Source of the DNA: Candidatus Defluviilinea gracilis
GTDB lineage: Bacteria > Chloroflexota > Anaerolineae > Anaerolineales > Villigracilaceae
Assembly: GCA_016716235.1 (NCBI GenBank)
Contig: JADJWS010000007.1
Span: forward strand, 310,001-374,000
Direction: 5' to 3'
DNA: 64,000 bases
This document shows, one piece after another, positions 40,085-47,729 of this stretch. Every line of letters starts with the position of its first letter. Within the stretch, counting starts at the first letter, position 1. The position numbers were made by a program, and so were the translations under genes. The notes beneath the pieces were generated by a model, which saw only the letters and a list, made by a program, of their open reading frames with translations, searched no databases and was not told where the DNA came from.

Positions 40085-41470
40085 TTAAACTCCCTCAACC
40101 TGCGCGGCGAGGTTGTGAATCCATTTGCGGGAAAAATAGCGGTTGAGACCAAGGACGTATTTGGTCAGTTCTTCCGACATCACGCAGAGATAGACAAAAT
40201 AGACGGGGAGTTCCCAGACGTTCGCGCCGAGGTACGCCATCGGCACGCCGACGATCCAGATGATGATGCCGTCGAGGAAGAGCGAGAAGCGCGTGTCGCC
40301 GCCCGCGCGCAGGATGCCGACGACGATGGTCATGTTGCTCACGCGAATCCACACGAAGAAGGTGACCACGTTGAGGACGGCGCTTACGTTTTGAAGAACC
40401 TCAGGCGAGACGTTGTACAACGACAGCACAGGCGTTTTCACGAGTTGGACGATGATGCCCATGACGAGACCGCCCAGCGCGGCGAGTCCCAGCGAGCGAC
40501 CCGCGTAGGTGTGCGCTTCGTTTTCTTTCCCCGCGCCGATGCGGTTGCCAACGAGAACCGACGTGGCGTTTGAAATTCCGATGAAGAACACAAAAGCCAG
40601 TTGCTCGATCGTGCCGACGATGCTCATCGCGGCGAACGATTCAGTTCCCATGCGACCGTAGATGACGTTGTAGGTGGTGATGCCCAGCGCCCAAAAGAGT
40701 TCGTTCAACATCACAGGCAACATGGGTCGAATCACTTTACCGAAGAAGACGCGGTCGAAGTCTGTGAGTTGTCGCAGGGACGCGGCGACGGGCGATTTCT
40801 TCGCATACGTGATGGTGATGAGCGTGACACATTCGAGTCCGCGCGCGATGACGGCGGCGATTGCCGCGCCTTGAATGCCGACTTCGGGGAAGCCGAATTT
40901 TCCGAAGATCAATGAGTACGAGAGGAACGTGCTGAGGATCAACGCGCCGACACTGACGCTTGTCGGCGTTTTCACATCGCCCGTGGAGCGCATGACGAAG
41001 GCGTAACTGAACGTGATCGCGGTGAAGAGAAACGTCCACGAGAAGGTGCGGATGTAATTTGTGCCGAGGCGAATCACTTCGCTGTCTTTGGAGTAGATGC
41101 GAAGGATCTGTTCGGGGAGGAATTGCGCGAGCGACAGAAAGACGAGACTCGCTGATAGTGCGAGCATCAAGCATAATCCCAGCACGCGGCGTAGATTCGG
41201 AACATCCTGCCGTCCCCAGAACTGCGCGGTGAACATCGCCGCGCCGCTGATGATCCCAAAATGGACGAGTTGCAAGAGAAACGCCACTTGCCCCGCCAGT
41301 CCCACCGCCGCGACGGAGGTCTCGCCCTTTTGCCCAACGAGAATTACGCCCAGCATGTTCAACCCCGCAAACATCAATTGCTGGATGATGATGGGGATGG
41401 CGATCTTGCGCATCTCGGTAAAATATTCGCGGTCGTTGTAGTGGGCGATTGCGTTGCGGATGAAAGTCAC
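40085..41470 (-). CDS. MATE-family efflux transporter (NorM-like)
   Basis: The 461-residue protein has about twelve membrane segments and MATE-family stretches such as QQLMFAGLNMLGVILVGQKGE and GIQGAAIAAVIARGLECVTLI. It should export cationic drugs or toxic metabolites using a Na+ or H+ gradient. The start is GTG at 41470, preceded by GGAGG with 5-7 base spacing. The 3' end converges on the aminotransferase gene at a palindromic hairpin. Confidence 0.9.
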   Translation of the reverse strand: MTFIRNAIAHYNDREYFTEMRKIAIPIIIQQLMFAGLNMLGVILVGQKGETSVAAVGLAGQVAFLLQLVHFGIISGAAMFTAQFWGRQDVPNLRRVLGLCLMLALSASLVFLSLAQFLPEQILRIYSKDSEVIRLGTNYIRTFSWTFLFTAITFSYAFVMRSTGDVKTPTSVSVGALILSTFLSYSLIFGKFGFPEVGIQGAAIAAVIARGLECVTLITITYAKKSPVAASLRQLTDFDRVFFGKVIRPMLPVMLNELFWALGITTYNVIYGRMGTESFAAMSIVGTIEQLAFVFFIGISNATSVLVGNRIGAGKENEAHTYAGRSLGLAALGGLVMGIIVQLVKTPVLSLYNVSPEVLQNVSAVLNVVTFFVWIRVSNMTIVVGILRAGGDTRFSLFLDGIIIWIVGVPMAYLGANVWELPVYFVYLCVMSEELTKYVLGLNRYFSRKWIHNLAAQVEGV

Positions 41471-41511
41471 AAGTCCTCCGTGGGAGGCTGTGATTATAAG
41501 CGACGAGGAGA

Positions 41512-41562
41512 TGTCGTTGCGAGAATCGATGACGCAATCTCTCTCTTATCGTTTGCGAGCGA
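41512..41562. repeat. partial family A element
   Basis: ATGTCGTTGCGAGAATCG followed by GACGCAATCTC is a diverged half-copy of family A, placed upstream of the MATE gene. Confidence 0.6.
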
Positions 41563-41606
41563 CAGAATCGGAATCCTCAGCGTGTTCTTCAAGCGGGGCA
41601 GGGGAA

Positions 41607-42083
41607 CTATTTCTTCTTGTTGAAAATTTCATCATAGGATTTGTTCACATAATTCTCCCACTTCTTTTCCTTGTCACTCTGTGGCGTCGTATCTTTGCCT
41701 GGAGTGTAGTTGTAAGTTCTGTTCAGCGCTGGGGACAGCCTCTTAATCATGAGTGGTTCGATGTCTTGAATGGTTCGATTAACATGAGGCGGGATAAAGT
41801 CCCCAAGGAATTCCATACAATCTTCCAATGTCCATAATTGAATATTCCAACTTAACGAGTCGGGCAGGTGGTTTTCAATTTTTACTCCAATGGGCGATTC
41901 TCCGTACACGACATCACCGTCCCACGTCATGTGACCGCCCCAGCCAAACCAGCGAGTCCAAACATCTGCCTCCGATATGCCGATGTACAAGACATCGCCT
42001 AGTCCGTTCTTCACGATATATAAGCAATAACCCGCATCATCATACTTTTGCTCGTGGAAATTCTGAAAAGTCAACTCGATCAT
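41607..42083 (-). CDS. GIY-YIG-like nuclease domain protein
   Basis: The 158-residue protein carries YCLYIVKNGLGDVLYIGIS, a GIY-YIG pattern in which the first element is LYI, followed by a basic/aromatic stretch. EPLMIKRLSPALNRTYNYTP ends the domain as in GIY-YIG proteins. GIY-YIG domains cut DNA in homing endonucleases, repair enzymes and restriction enzymes. ATG at 42083 is chosen because GGAG lies 8 bases upstream and it overlaps the integrase stop (ATGA). It is cotranslated with the integrase, suggesting a role in element mobility or defence. Confidence 0.7.
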   Translation of the reverse strand: MIELTFQNFHEQKYDDAGYCLYIVKNGLGDVLYIGISEADVWTRWFGWGGHMTWDGDVVYGESPIGVKIENHLPDSLSWNIQLWTLEDCMEFLGDFIPPHVNRTIQDIEPLMIKRLSPALNRTYNYTPGKDTTPQSDKEKKWENYVNKSYDEIFNKKK

Positions 42084-43120
42084 TTTCGACTCCATTTTGA
42101 GTCTTTTTCAAATGCTTCGTAATATGCCTTGTCCAATTCATCGTCCGTCAATTGTGTGTATCGGTCTGTGACTTGAATGTTTTCATGCCGCGCGAGTCTT
42201 TGCGCGATGGCAAGATTGCCCGTAGCGCGTAATGTGGACGTGACGAAATAATGACGAAAGGTATGCGGCGTGATCTTACCGACCAGATCTTTTCCCAGAA
42301 ATTGCTTCACGCGTTCCTTGACGATATTTCGTCCCGTCGTGGTCGTCATTGGCTTGACCTTTTTGCCAGCGCCTTTATCGTGACGCGCAAAGAGGGGCAG
42401 GGAACTCAATTGCTTGCCTGAATTCCCATCCAGCTCGGCGCGTTGCGACAGATATTCCTTGAGGACTTGGAGCGTATGCGATGTAAAACGAACAACAGCC
42501 TGCTTGTTGCCTTTCCCGATGATGATCGCGCGTCCTTCATTCCAATCAATGTCGCCGCGCCGCAGGTTGCACGCTTCATGGACGCGAAAACCAGTCTCTG
42601 CAAGAGTGAATAAAAACGCGCGGTCACGATATGCGCGTAGTTTTGCATTCGCTTCACCTTCATTTTGAGAGGGCGCAGTGAGCAGATTCGGAATGTCTTT
42701 GACCTTCTCCAATAGGCTGTCAATTTCGTTTAATTGATATTGTGGGGCGCGCTTGCCAGCACGACGCGCGCGTTGTCGTAAAAGGACGGTCAGCCGCGAT
42801 TGATTGACGTCCGCCAGCCGCTCCGAATCAAGGTACAGATAGAAGCCTTTCACAGCCTGCAGATACAGTTGTTCGGTGGCGGTGGCATAGGTAGTGAGGT
42901 ATTCGACAAATTTTGCGAAGTGATCCTCGTTGAGTTTTGAAATGGGGGTGGTTTCAGGCTCGAGAGATTTACCCTCAAGCATCTCCGAAAAAACGCGCAA
43001 GGCGTTCTTATACGAAAGCATGGTCGCCTTGCTCCTTGCGCGTTCGACCATGCGCAGATAACCGCTCATTGCCTGCGTAATCGTCAACAGTTTTGTTTCG
43101 GTGTCGATCATGGCGGTCAT
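42080..43120 (-). CDS. tyrosine recombinase / phage-type integrase
   Basis: The 346-residue protein has an N-terminal SAM-like core-binding domain and a catalytic domain. The catalytic residues are Arg in ETGFRVHEACNLRRGDI, the HTFRHYF box, ARHENIQVTDRY with the nucleophile Tyr, and a Lys in the beta hairpin (GKGNKQAVV). It lies at the edge of the restriction-modification island and is divergent from hsdM. It is probably the integrase that brought or maintains the island. No tRNA or clear attachment repeats are visible next to it. Confidence 0.9.
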   Translation of the reverse strand: MTAMIDTETKLLTITQAMSGYLRMVERARSKATMLSYKNALRVFSEMLEGKSLEPETTPISKLNEDHFAKFVEYLTTYATATEQLYLQAVKGFYLYLDSERLADVNQSRLTVLLRQRARRAGKRAPQYQLNEIDSLLEKVKDIPNLLTAPSQNEGEANAKLRAYRDRAFLFTLAETGFRVHEACNLRRGDIDWNEGRAIIIGKGNKQAVVRFTSHTLQVLKEYLSQRAELDGNSGKQLSSLPLFARHDKGAGKKVKPMTTTTGRNIVKERVKQFLGKDLVGKITPHTFRHYFVTSTLRATGNLAIAQRLARHENIQVTDRYTQLTDDELDKAYYEAFEKDSKWSRK

Positions 43121-43369
43121 TATACGAATTTACCGTAGATTGTCAATGCTTTCGATAATAATACTTATCGAAAGCATAATGGGAAACTTTGTGGAGGCTG
43201 GGATTTTCGGATGAGTGAGTCTCCCCCACTCTTTGACGATAGACCACAGACGATGGACGCTAATTCGCGTCGCAGGGAAACGCTTCACTCCCAGCCGCGA
43301 GTTGATTCTTCTTTCTTCGGCGTTAACTTCATCCTTTGCGTCCCCTCCCCTGTTCTGTAGTCCTGTAGC

Positions 43370-43438
43370 CCCGTAGGTCACGCTTGTAGCGTGACTTTTG
43401 TTCAACACAAACTGTCACGTTAAAAACGTGACCTACGT
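43370..43438. repeat. inverted repeat CGTAGGTCACG ... CGTGACCTACG
   Basis: The outer arms are perfect over 11 bases, with inner hairpins CACGCTTGTAGCGTG and CACGTTAAAAACGTG. This REP-like element occurs once in the window. Confidence 0.75.
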
Positions 43439-43486
43439 TTTATCTTGTTTGCGTGGACTGGTAAAATTCGGAGGTGAAATCTTAGA

Positions 43487-43579
43487 CCTGACAGGTTTTA
43501 TCGTGGAGTCTGACGACCAGAGTTCTCCGAATGGAAATGGATCAGCCCCGTCTAGGTTCTGTGAAAACCTGTCAGGTCT
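43487..43579. repeat. family D element immediately upstream of hsdM
   Basis: GACCTGACAGGTTTTATCG opens and AAACCTGTCAGGTC closes the element, with GGAGTCTGACGA after the left arm as in other copies. It ends 5 bases before the hsdM Shine-Dalgarno sequence. Confidence 0.85.
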
Positions 43580-43595
43580 CATCGAGGAGATAATC

Positions 43596-45158
43596 TTGTT
43601 CGAGCAAACTTTCAAAAACATTGACGATAAATTGTGGAAGGATGCGGGTTGTTCCAGCGAGTTGGATTATGTGGAGCAGACTTCGTGGATTCTGTTCCTG
43701 AAGTATTTGGACGATCTGGAAAAGGATCGCGCGGATGCGGCGGAGTTGGCAGGCAAGAAGTATACGCCGATTGTCGAGAAGAAGTTCAAGTGGGATGTGT
43801 GGGCGGCTCCAAAGTTGAGCAATGGAGGCTCTTCGTCTGCGACTGATGCTGACGCTCAGTCTCCGCTCAGAGCGAGAATCGATCATCACAAAGCGATGAC
43901 GGGCGATGATTTGATCGAGTTTGTGAATAGTCAGTTGTTTCCGTATTTGAAAAAGTTCAAGAACGAGGACGCGAATACGATCGAGTATAAGATCGGGGAA
44001 ATTTTCAGCGAGTTGAAGAACAAACTGCAAAGCGGATTTAACTTGCGCGAGGTGATCAATCTCGTGGATGAATTGCGCTTCCGTTCGTCGAAGGAAAAGC
44101 ATGAGATGAGCGCATTGTACGAGGATAAGATCAAGAACATGGGCAACGCGGGCAGGAACGGCGGCGAGTATTACACGCCGCGCGCGTTGATTCGATCCAT
44201 CGTCAAGGTGGTGAAGCCCAAGATCGGCGAGACGATCTACGATGGCGCGGTTGGCTCGGCGGGGTTTTTGGTCGAGGCGTTTGAGTACCTCAAAGAAACA
44301 GAACCAGCTATGGGGACGAAAGAAGCGAGAATCCTTCAGGAGAAAACTTTTTTCGGCAAGGAGAAGAAGTCGCTGGCGTACATCATCGGCATTATGAATA
44401 TGATCCTGCATGGCATCGAGGCGCCGAACATCCTGCACACCAACACGCTGGCGGAGGACATCCGCGATATTCAGGAGAAGGATCGTTACAACGTGGTGTT
44501 GGCGAACCCGCCCTTCGGCGGCAGGGAACGCGCCGAGGTGCAGAACAACTTCCCCATCAAGACGGGCGAGACGGCGTTTTTGTTTTTGCAACACTTCATC
44601 AAGAGTTTGAAGGCGGGCGGGCGCGCGGGCATCGTCATCAAGAATACGTTTTTGTCGAATACCGATAACGCTTCGGTGAGTTTGCGCAAGCAGTTGCTGG
44701 AGACGTGCAATCTGCATACGGTGTTGGATCTGCCAGGCGGCGTGTTTACAGGCGCGGGCGTGAAGACGGTGGTTTTGTTTTTTGATAAGGGTTCTGCTAC
44801 CAAGAAGATTTGGTATTACCAGTTGAATTTGGATCGGAATTTGGGCAAGACCAACCCGTTGAACGAAAATGATCTGGCGGAGTTTGTGAAACTTTCTGCT
44901 TCGAGAACCTCAGCAACCGCAACCTCAGCAACCACAACCTCAGCAAACGGAGTTTTAGCGGAAGGTCCTGAAACGCCAAATAGTTGGAATGTGGATGCGC
45001 GAAAGGTGGCTGAGCTTGCCGATGCCGACCTTTCGGTAAAAAATCCGCATCGAAAAGATGAAACCGTTTTGCGCGCGCCTGCGGTCATTTTGGATGAGAT
45101 GAAGATGCTGGATGAAGAGAGCGCGAAGATTTTGAAATCCATCGAGAAGATGTTATGA
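43596..45158 (+). CDS. hsdM: type I restriction-modification DNA methyltransferase subunit
   Basis: The protein begins LFEQTFKNIDDKLWKDAGC, the normal N-terminus of the family. It starts at TTG 43596 with GAGGAG 6 bases upstream; the longer frame from 43398 runs through a family D repeat and is not used. NGGEYYTPRALIRSIV, DGAVGSAGFLVEA and NPPFGG are the SAM-binding and catalytic (NPPF) motifs of N6-adenine methylases. Near the C-terminus a TSATATSATTTSANG tract is encoded by a short tandem repeat. It overlaps hsdS by 4 bases. Confidence 0.93.
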   Translation: MFEQTFKNIDDKLWKDAGCSSELDYVEQTSWILFLKYLDDLEKDRADAAELAGKKYTPIVEKKFKWDVWAAPKLSNGGSSSATDADAQSPLRARIDHHKAMTGDDLIEFVNSQLFPYLKKFKNEDANTIEYKIGEIFSELKNKLQSGFNLREVINLVDELRFRSSKEKHEMSALYEDKIKNMGNAGRNGGEYYTPRALIRSIVKVVKPKIGETIYDGAVGSAGFLVEAFEYLKETEPAMGTKEARILQEKTFFGKEKKSLAYIIGIMNMILHGIEAPNILHTNTLAEDIRDIQEKDRYNVVLANPPFGGRERAEVQNNFPIKTGETAFLFLQHFIKSLKAGGRAGIVIKNTFLSNTDNASVSLRKQLLETCNLHTVLDLPGGVFTGAGVKTVVLFFDKGSATKKIWYYQLNLDRNLGKTNPLNENDLAEFVKLSASRTSATATSATTTSANGVLAEGPETPNSWNVDARKVAELADADLSVKNPHRKDETVLRAPAVILDEMKMLDEESAKILKSIEKML

Positions 45159-46408
45159 AGAGGGATCAGGTTTCAGGTTTCAGGTCGAAGGTTGAAGGTT
45201 CAAGGTTGGAAGGTTGGAAAGTGGAAAGGCTAGGCGACGTTTGTGAAGTATTTGCTGACGGTGATTGGATTGAAAGTAAAGACCAATCACCAAAAGGAAT
45301 CCGCCTAATTCAAACTGGCAATGTTGGAAATGGGGTTTTCAAGGACAGAGGTGAAAAAGCTCGCTACATTTCTGTTGAAACTTTCAAGAGATTGCGTTGC
45401 ACAGAAATATTTGAGGGTGATTGTTTAATTTCAAGATTACCTGATCCTGTTGGAAGAACATGTATTTTGCCCGACACTGGCGAAAGAATGATTACAGCCG
45501 TAGATTGTACAATCGTTCGCTTCGACAAGAATAAAATTATTCCAGAATTTTTCAATTACTATTCTCAATCCGTTCAATATCTCAATGATATTGACCATGA
45601 AACAACTGGCACAACAAGAAAACGAATCAGCCGCAGTAAGTTAGCAGAAGTTGAAATCCCCCTCCCTCCCCTGCCCGAACAAAAGCGGATCGTGAGCCTG
45701 CTGGATGAGACGTTCGCGGCGCTGGCGCAAGTCGGCGCGAATGCGGCGCGGAATCTGGTCAACGCGCGGGAGGTGTTTGAGGCGGAGTTGAATGTCATTT
45801 TTGGGAATGGGAGGGATTGGGAAGAAAAAAGGTTATTTGAAATTGGAGAGACTCAAACTGGAACTACGCCAAAAACATCTGAAAAGAAAAATTATGGGGA
45901 CTTTATTCCATTTATCAAACCTGCAGATATAGATATTAATGGAGATGGTGAAATTCGATACGACAACGAGGGGCTTAGTAAAACGGGCTTGCAAAAAGGC
46001 AGGCTGATGCCCGAGAATTCTGTGTTGATGGTATGTATTGGGGCAAGCATTGGTAAAGTTGGATTTGCTGATAGGAATGTGTCTTGTAACCAGCAAATAA
46101 ATACGCTCACTGCTGGTAAAGGGTATTCTACAAAGTTCTTTTATTATGCAATGCGGAGCAAGAATTTCTACAACAGCGTAATAAAAAATTCCGCACAGGC
46201 AACGCTACCTATCATCAATAAAAGTAAATGGGAAAACCTTACTGTTAGATTTCCCAAATCACTCGGCGAGCAACGCGCCATCGTCCAGCGGCTGGAGGGG
46301 CTGGCGAAAGAATCGCGTCGGCTGGAGGAAGTGTATCGTCAAAAAATGGAGGATGTGGAAGAATTGAGGAAGAGTGTGTTGAGGGAGGCGTTTGAGGGAG
46401 AGTTGTAG
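45155..46408 (+). CDS. hsdS: type I restriction-modification specificity subunit
   Basis: The 417-residue protein has two target-recognition domains, each ended by a conserved helix: IPLPPLPEQKRIVSLLDETFAAL (mid) and LGEQRAIVQRLEGLAKESRRLEEVY (end). Each half reads one part of a bipartite DNA site. Residues 5-20 are encoded by a 7-base tandem repeat (AGGTTGA/AGGTTCA/AGGTTGG), so the N-terminus may vary. The last 100 bases are repeated downstream at 46516-46615 as part of a 207-base tandem duplication. Confidence 0.92.
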   Translation: MKRDQVSGFRSKVEGSRLEGWKVERLGDVCEVFADGDWIESKDQSPKGIRLIQTGNVGNGVFKDRGEKARYISVETFKRLRCTEIFEGDCLISRLPDPVGRTCILPDTGERMITAVDCTIVRFDKNKIIPEFFNYYSQSVQYLNDIDHETTGTTRKRISRSKLAEVEIPLPPLPEQKRIVSLLDETFAALAQVGANAARNLVNAREVFEAELNVIFGNGRDWEEKRLFEIGETQTGTTPKTSEKKNYGDFIPFIKPADIDINGDGEIRYDNEGLSKTGLQKGRLMPENSVLMVCIGASIGKVGFADRNVSCNQQINTLTAGKGYSTKFFYYAMRSKNFYNSVIKNSAQATLPIINKSKWENLTVRFPKSLGEQRAIVQRLEGLAKESRRLEEVYRQKMEDVEELRKSVLREAFEGEL

Positions 46409-46716
46409 ATCAGACCTGACAGGTTTCATCGAGGAGTCTGACGATTAGACTTCTCCGAACGCGAAGGCACTCGGTTGATTAAGGCGCTGTGGAAACCTGT
46501 CAGGTCTTTACGAGAAGAATCGCGTCGGCTGGAGGAAGTGTATCGTCAAAAAATTGAGGATGTGGAGGAATTGAGGAAGAGTGTGTTGAGGGAGGCGTTT
46601 GAGGGAGAGTTGTAGATCAGACCTGACAGGTTTCATCGAGGAGTCTGACGATTAGACTTCTCCGAACGCGAAGGCACTCGGTTGATTAAGGCGCTGTGGA
46701 AACCTGTCAGGTCTTA
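46309..46716 (+). repeat. 207-base tandem duplication of the hsdS 3' end plus family D element
   Basis: Unit 1 (46309-46515) contains the last 100 bases of hsdS, its TAG at 46406 and a family D element (46412-46508). Unit 2 (46516-46716) repeats this with TAG at 46613 and a second family D element. Identity is nearly complete, with only a few substitutions. The second copy of the hsdS end has no start and is a remnant. Confidence 0.92.
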
Positions 46717-46739
46717 ACATCAGGTCTTATAATCCAACC

Positions 46740-47453
46740 ATGCCCACCGACATTCCTCCCCTCACCTACGGAACTTTCTTTCATATCTACAATCGCGGTA
46801 ATAACGGCGAAAACATCTTCATTCAAGAAAGAAATTATGCCTACTTCATGGAACTATGGTGGAAGCACATCAGCCCCATCGCGGAGACCTGGGCTTACGG
46901 TCTGCTAGGGAATCATTTCCATGCAACGGTGTTTATAAAGAACCGAGAAGACCTACATCCAGACCTATCTCTAGACCTGTCAGGTTTCACAGGCGGTTTG
47001 GTCAACCATAACCTAAGCGCGGACAAAGGCGCAACCCCGTCAAACTTCCCCGAAAACCCGACAGGTCTCAAACACTCAAAATTAAAAGACCCCAGCCAAT
47101 ATTTCTCCAACTTCTTCAACGCCTATGCGCGCGGGGTCAACATCGCTACTCAAAGAACAGGAGCCCTCTTTGAACGTCCCTTCAAAAGAATCCCTGTGGA
47201 TACCGAATCCTATTTGATGCGGCTCATTGTTTATATTCACCAGAATCCACAAAAGCATCAATTCGTCACTGACTTTCGAGATTGGAATTATTCATCCTAT
47301 CACGACATGATCTCCAACAATCCCACCCGCCTGCAACGCGAGAAAGTTCTTCAACTGTTCGGCGGGCGCGAAGATTTTATACGTGTCCATCGGGAGATTC
47401 AACCATTAACAGACGCAGACCTGACGGGTTTTATAATTGAGTCTGACGACTGA
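46740..47453 (+). CDS. REP-associated tyrosine transposase (RAYT, Y1/IS200-like)
   Basis: The 237-residue Y1-type nuclease has FFHIYNRGNNGENIF at the N-terminus and the metal-binding HUH motif in GNHFHATVF (His59, His61). Catalytic Tyr candidates lie in YFSNFFNAYARG, and VYIHQNPQKHQFV and NYSSYHDMI follow, all typical of RAYTs. RAYTs recognise and move REP hairpins. Family D elements lie on both sides of the gene, one lies in frame inside it (residues about 79-110), and one forms its last codons (DLTGFIIESDD). The gene splits hsdS from hsdR. Confidence 0.88.
   Translation: MPTDIPPLTYGTFFHIYNRGNNGENIFIQERNYAYFMELWWKHISPIAETWAYGLLGNHFHATVFIKNREDLHPDLSLDLSGFTGGLVNHNLSADKGATPSNFPENPTGLKHSKLKDPSQYFSNFFNAYARGVNIATQRTGALFERPFKRIPVDTESYLMRLIVYIHQNPQKHQFVTDFRDWNYSSYHDMISNNPTRLQREKVLQLFGGREDFIRVHREIQPLTDADLTGFIIESDD
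46974..47069 (+). repeat. family D element in frame inside the RAYT gene
   Basis: GACCTGTCAGGTTTCAC opens and CCCGACAGGTCTC closes a 96-base (32-codon) segment that fits family D in length and ends. It is translated as LSGFTGGLVNHNL and following residues, and falls between the HUH motif and the Tyr region. Confidence 0.8.
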
Positions 47454-47528
47454 ACATCTATGAATGGGAATGGATTTTACCGAAATAGGTTCGTCGGAGA
47501 CCTGTCAGTCCTTATTACATCCCCTACC
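47421..47528. repeat. family D element at the 3' end of the RAYT gene
   Basis: GACCTGACGGGTTTTATAATTGAGTCTGACGAC is split by the RAYT stop codon at 47451. GAGACCTGTCAGTCC near 47498-47512 is the degenerate right arm. The element supplies the RAYT C-terminus and stop. Confidence 0.75.
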
Positions 47529-47530
47529 CA

Positions 47531-47709
47531 GACCTGACAGGTCTCATCAGGAGTCTGACGGGAAAGGTTCTCTGACCGCGAAACGACTTGACGATCAAGG
47601 TAGCGTGGAGACCTGGCAGGTCTTTTACAGGAGTCTGACGGGAAAGGTTCCCTGACCGCGAAACGACTTGACGATCAAGGTAGCGTGAAGACCTGGCAGG
47701 TCTTTTACA
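47531..47709. repeat. tandem family D copies before hsdR
   Basis: An 80-base unit (starting GGAGTCTGACGGGAAAGG) occurs twice in tandem at about 47550 and 47630, flanked by GACCTGACAGG at 47531 and two GACCTGGCAGGTC right arms. It fills the gap up to the hsdR start region. Confidence 0.85.
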
Positions 47710-47729
47710 TGAAAAGGTAAAATAGGGAA

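Larger units (their letters stand above)
43121..43595. other. divergent spacer between integrase and hsdM
   Basis: The spacer holds an inverted repeat at 43370-43438, a family D element at 43487-43579 and the hsdM ribosome binding site (GAGGAG, 43584-43589). A minus-strand frame at 43130-43408 has no support. ACTTATCGAAAGC and GCTTTCGATAATAATAC at 43150-43178 form an inverted pair near the integrase start, a possible recombinase or regulator site. Confidence 0.6.

Noticed and set aside
43130..43408. 92-codon minus-strand frame between integrase and hsdM
   Set aside because: Its start lies in an inverted repeat, and there is no ribosome site or family resemblance.
41607..43438. tRNA-anchored attachment site for the integrase
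   Set aside because: I found no tRNA-like sequence or direct repeat flanking the island within the window.
43398..43595. Longer N-terminus of HsdM from an upstream ATG
   Set aside because: The 66 extra codons read through a family D repeat and an inverted repeat, while TTG 43596 has GAGGAG and matches the family start.
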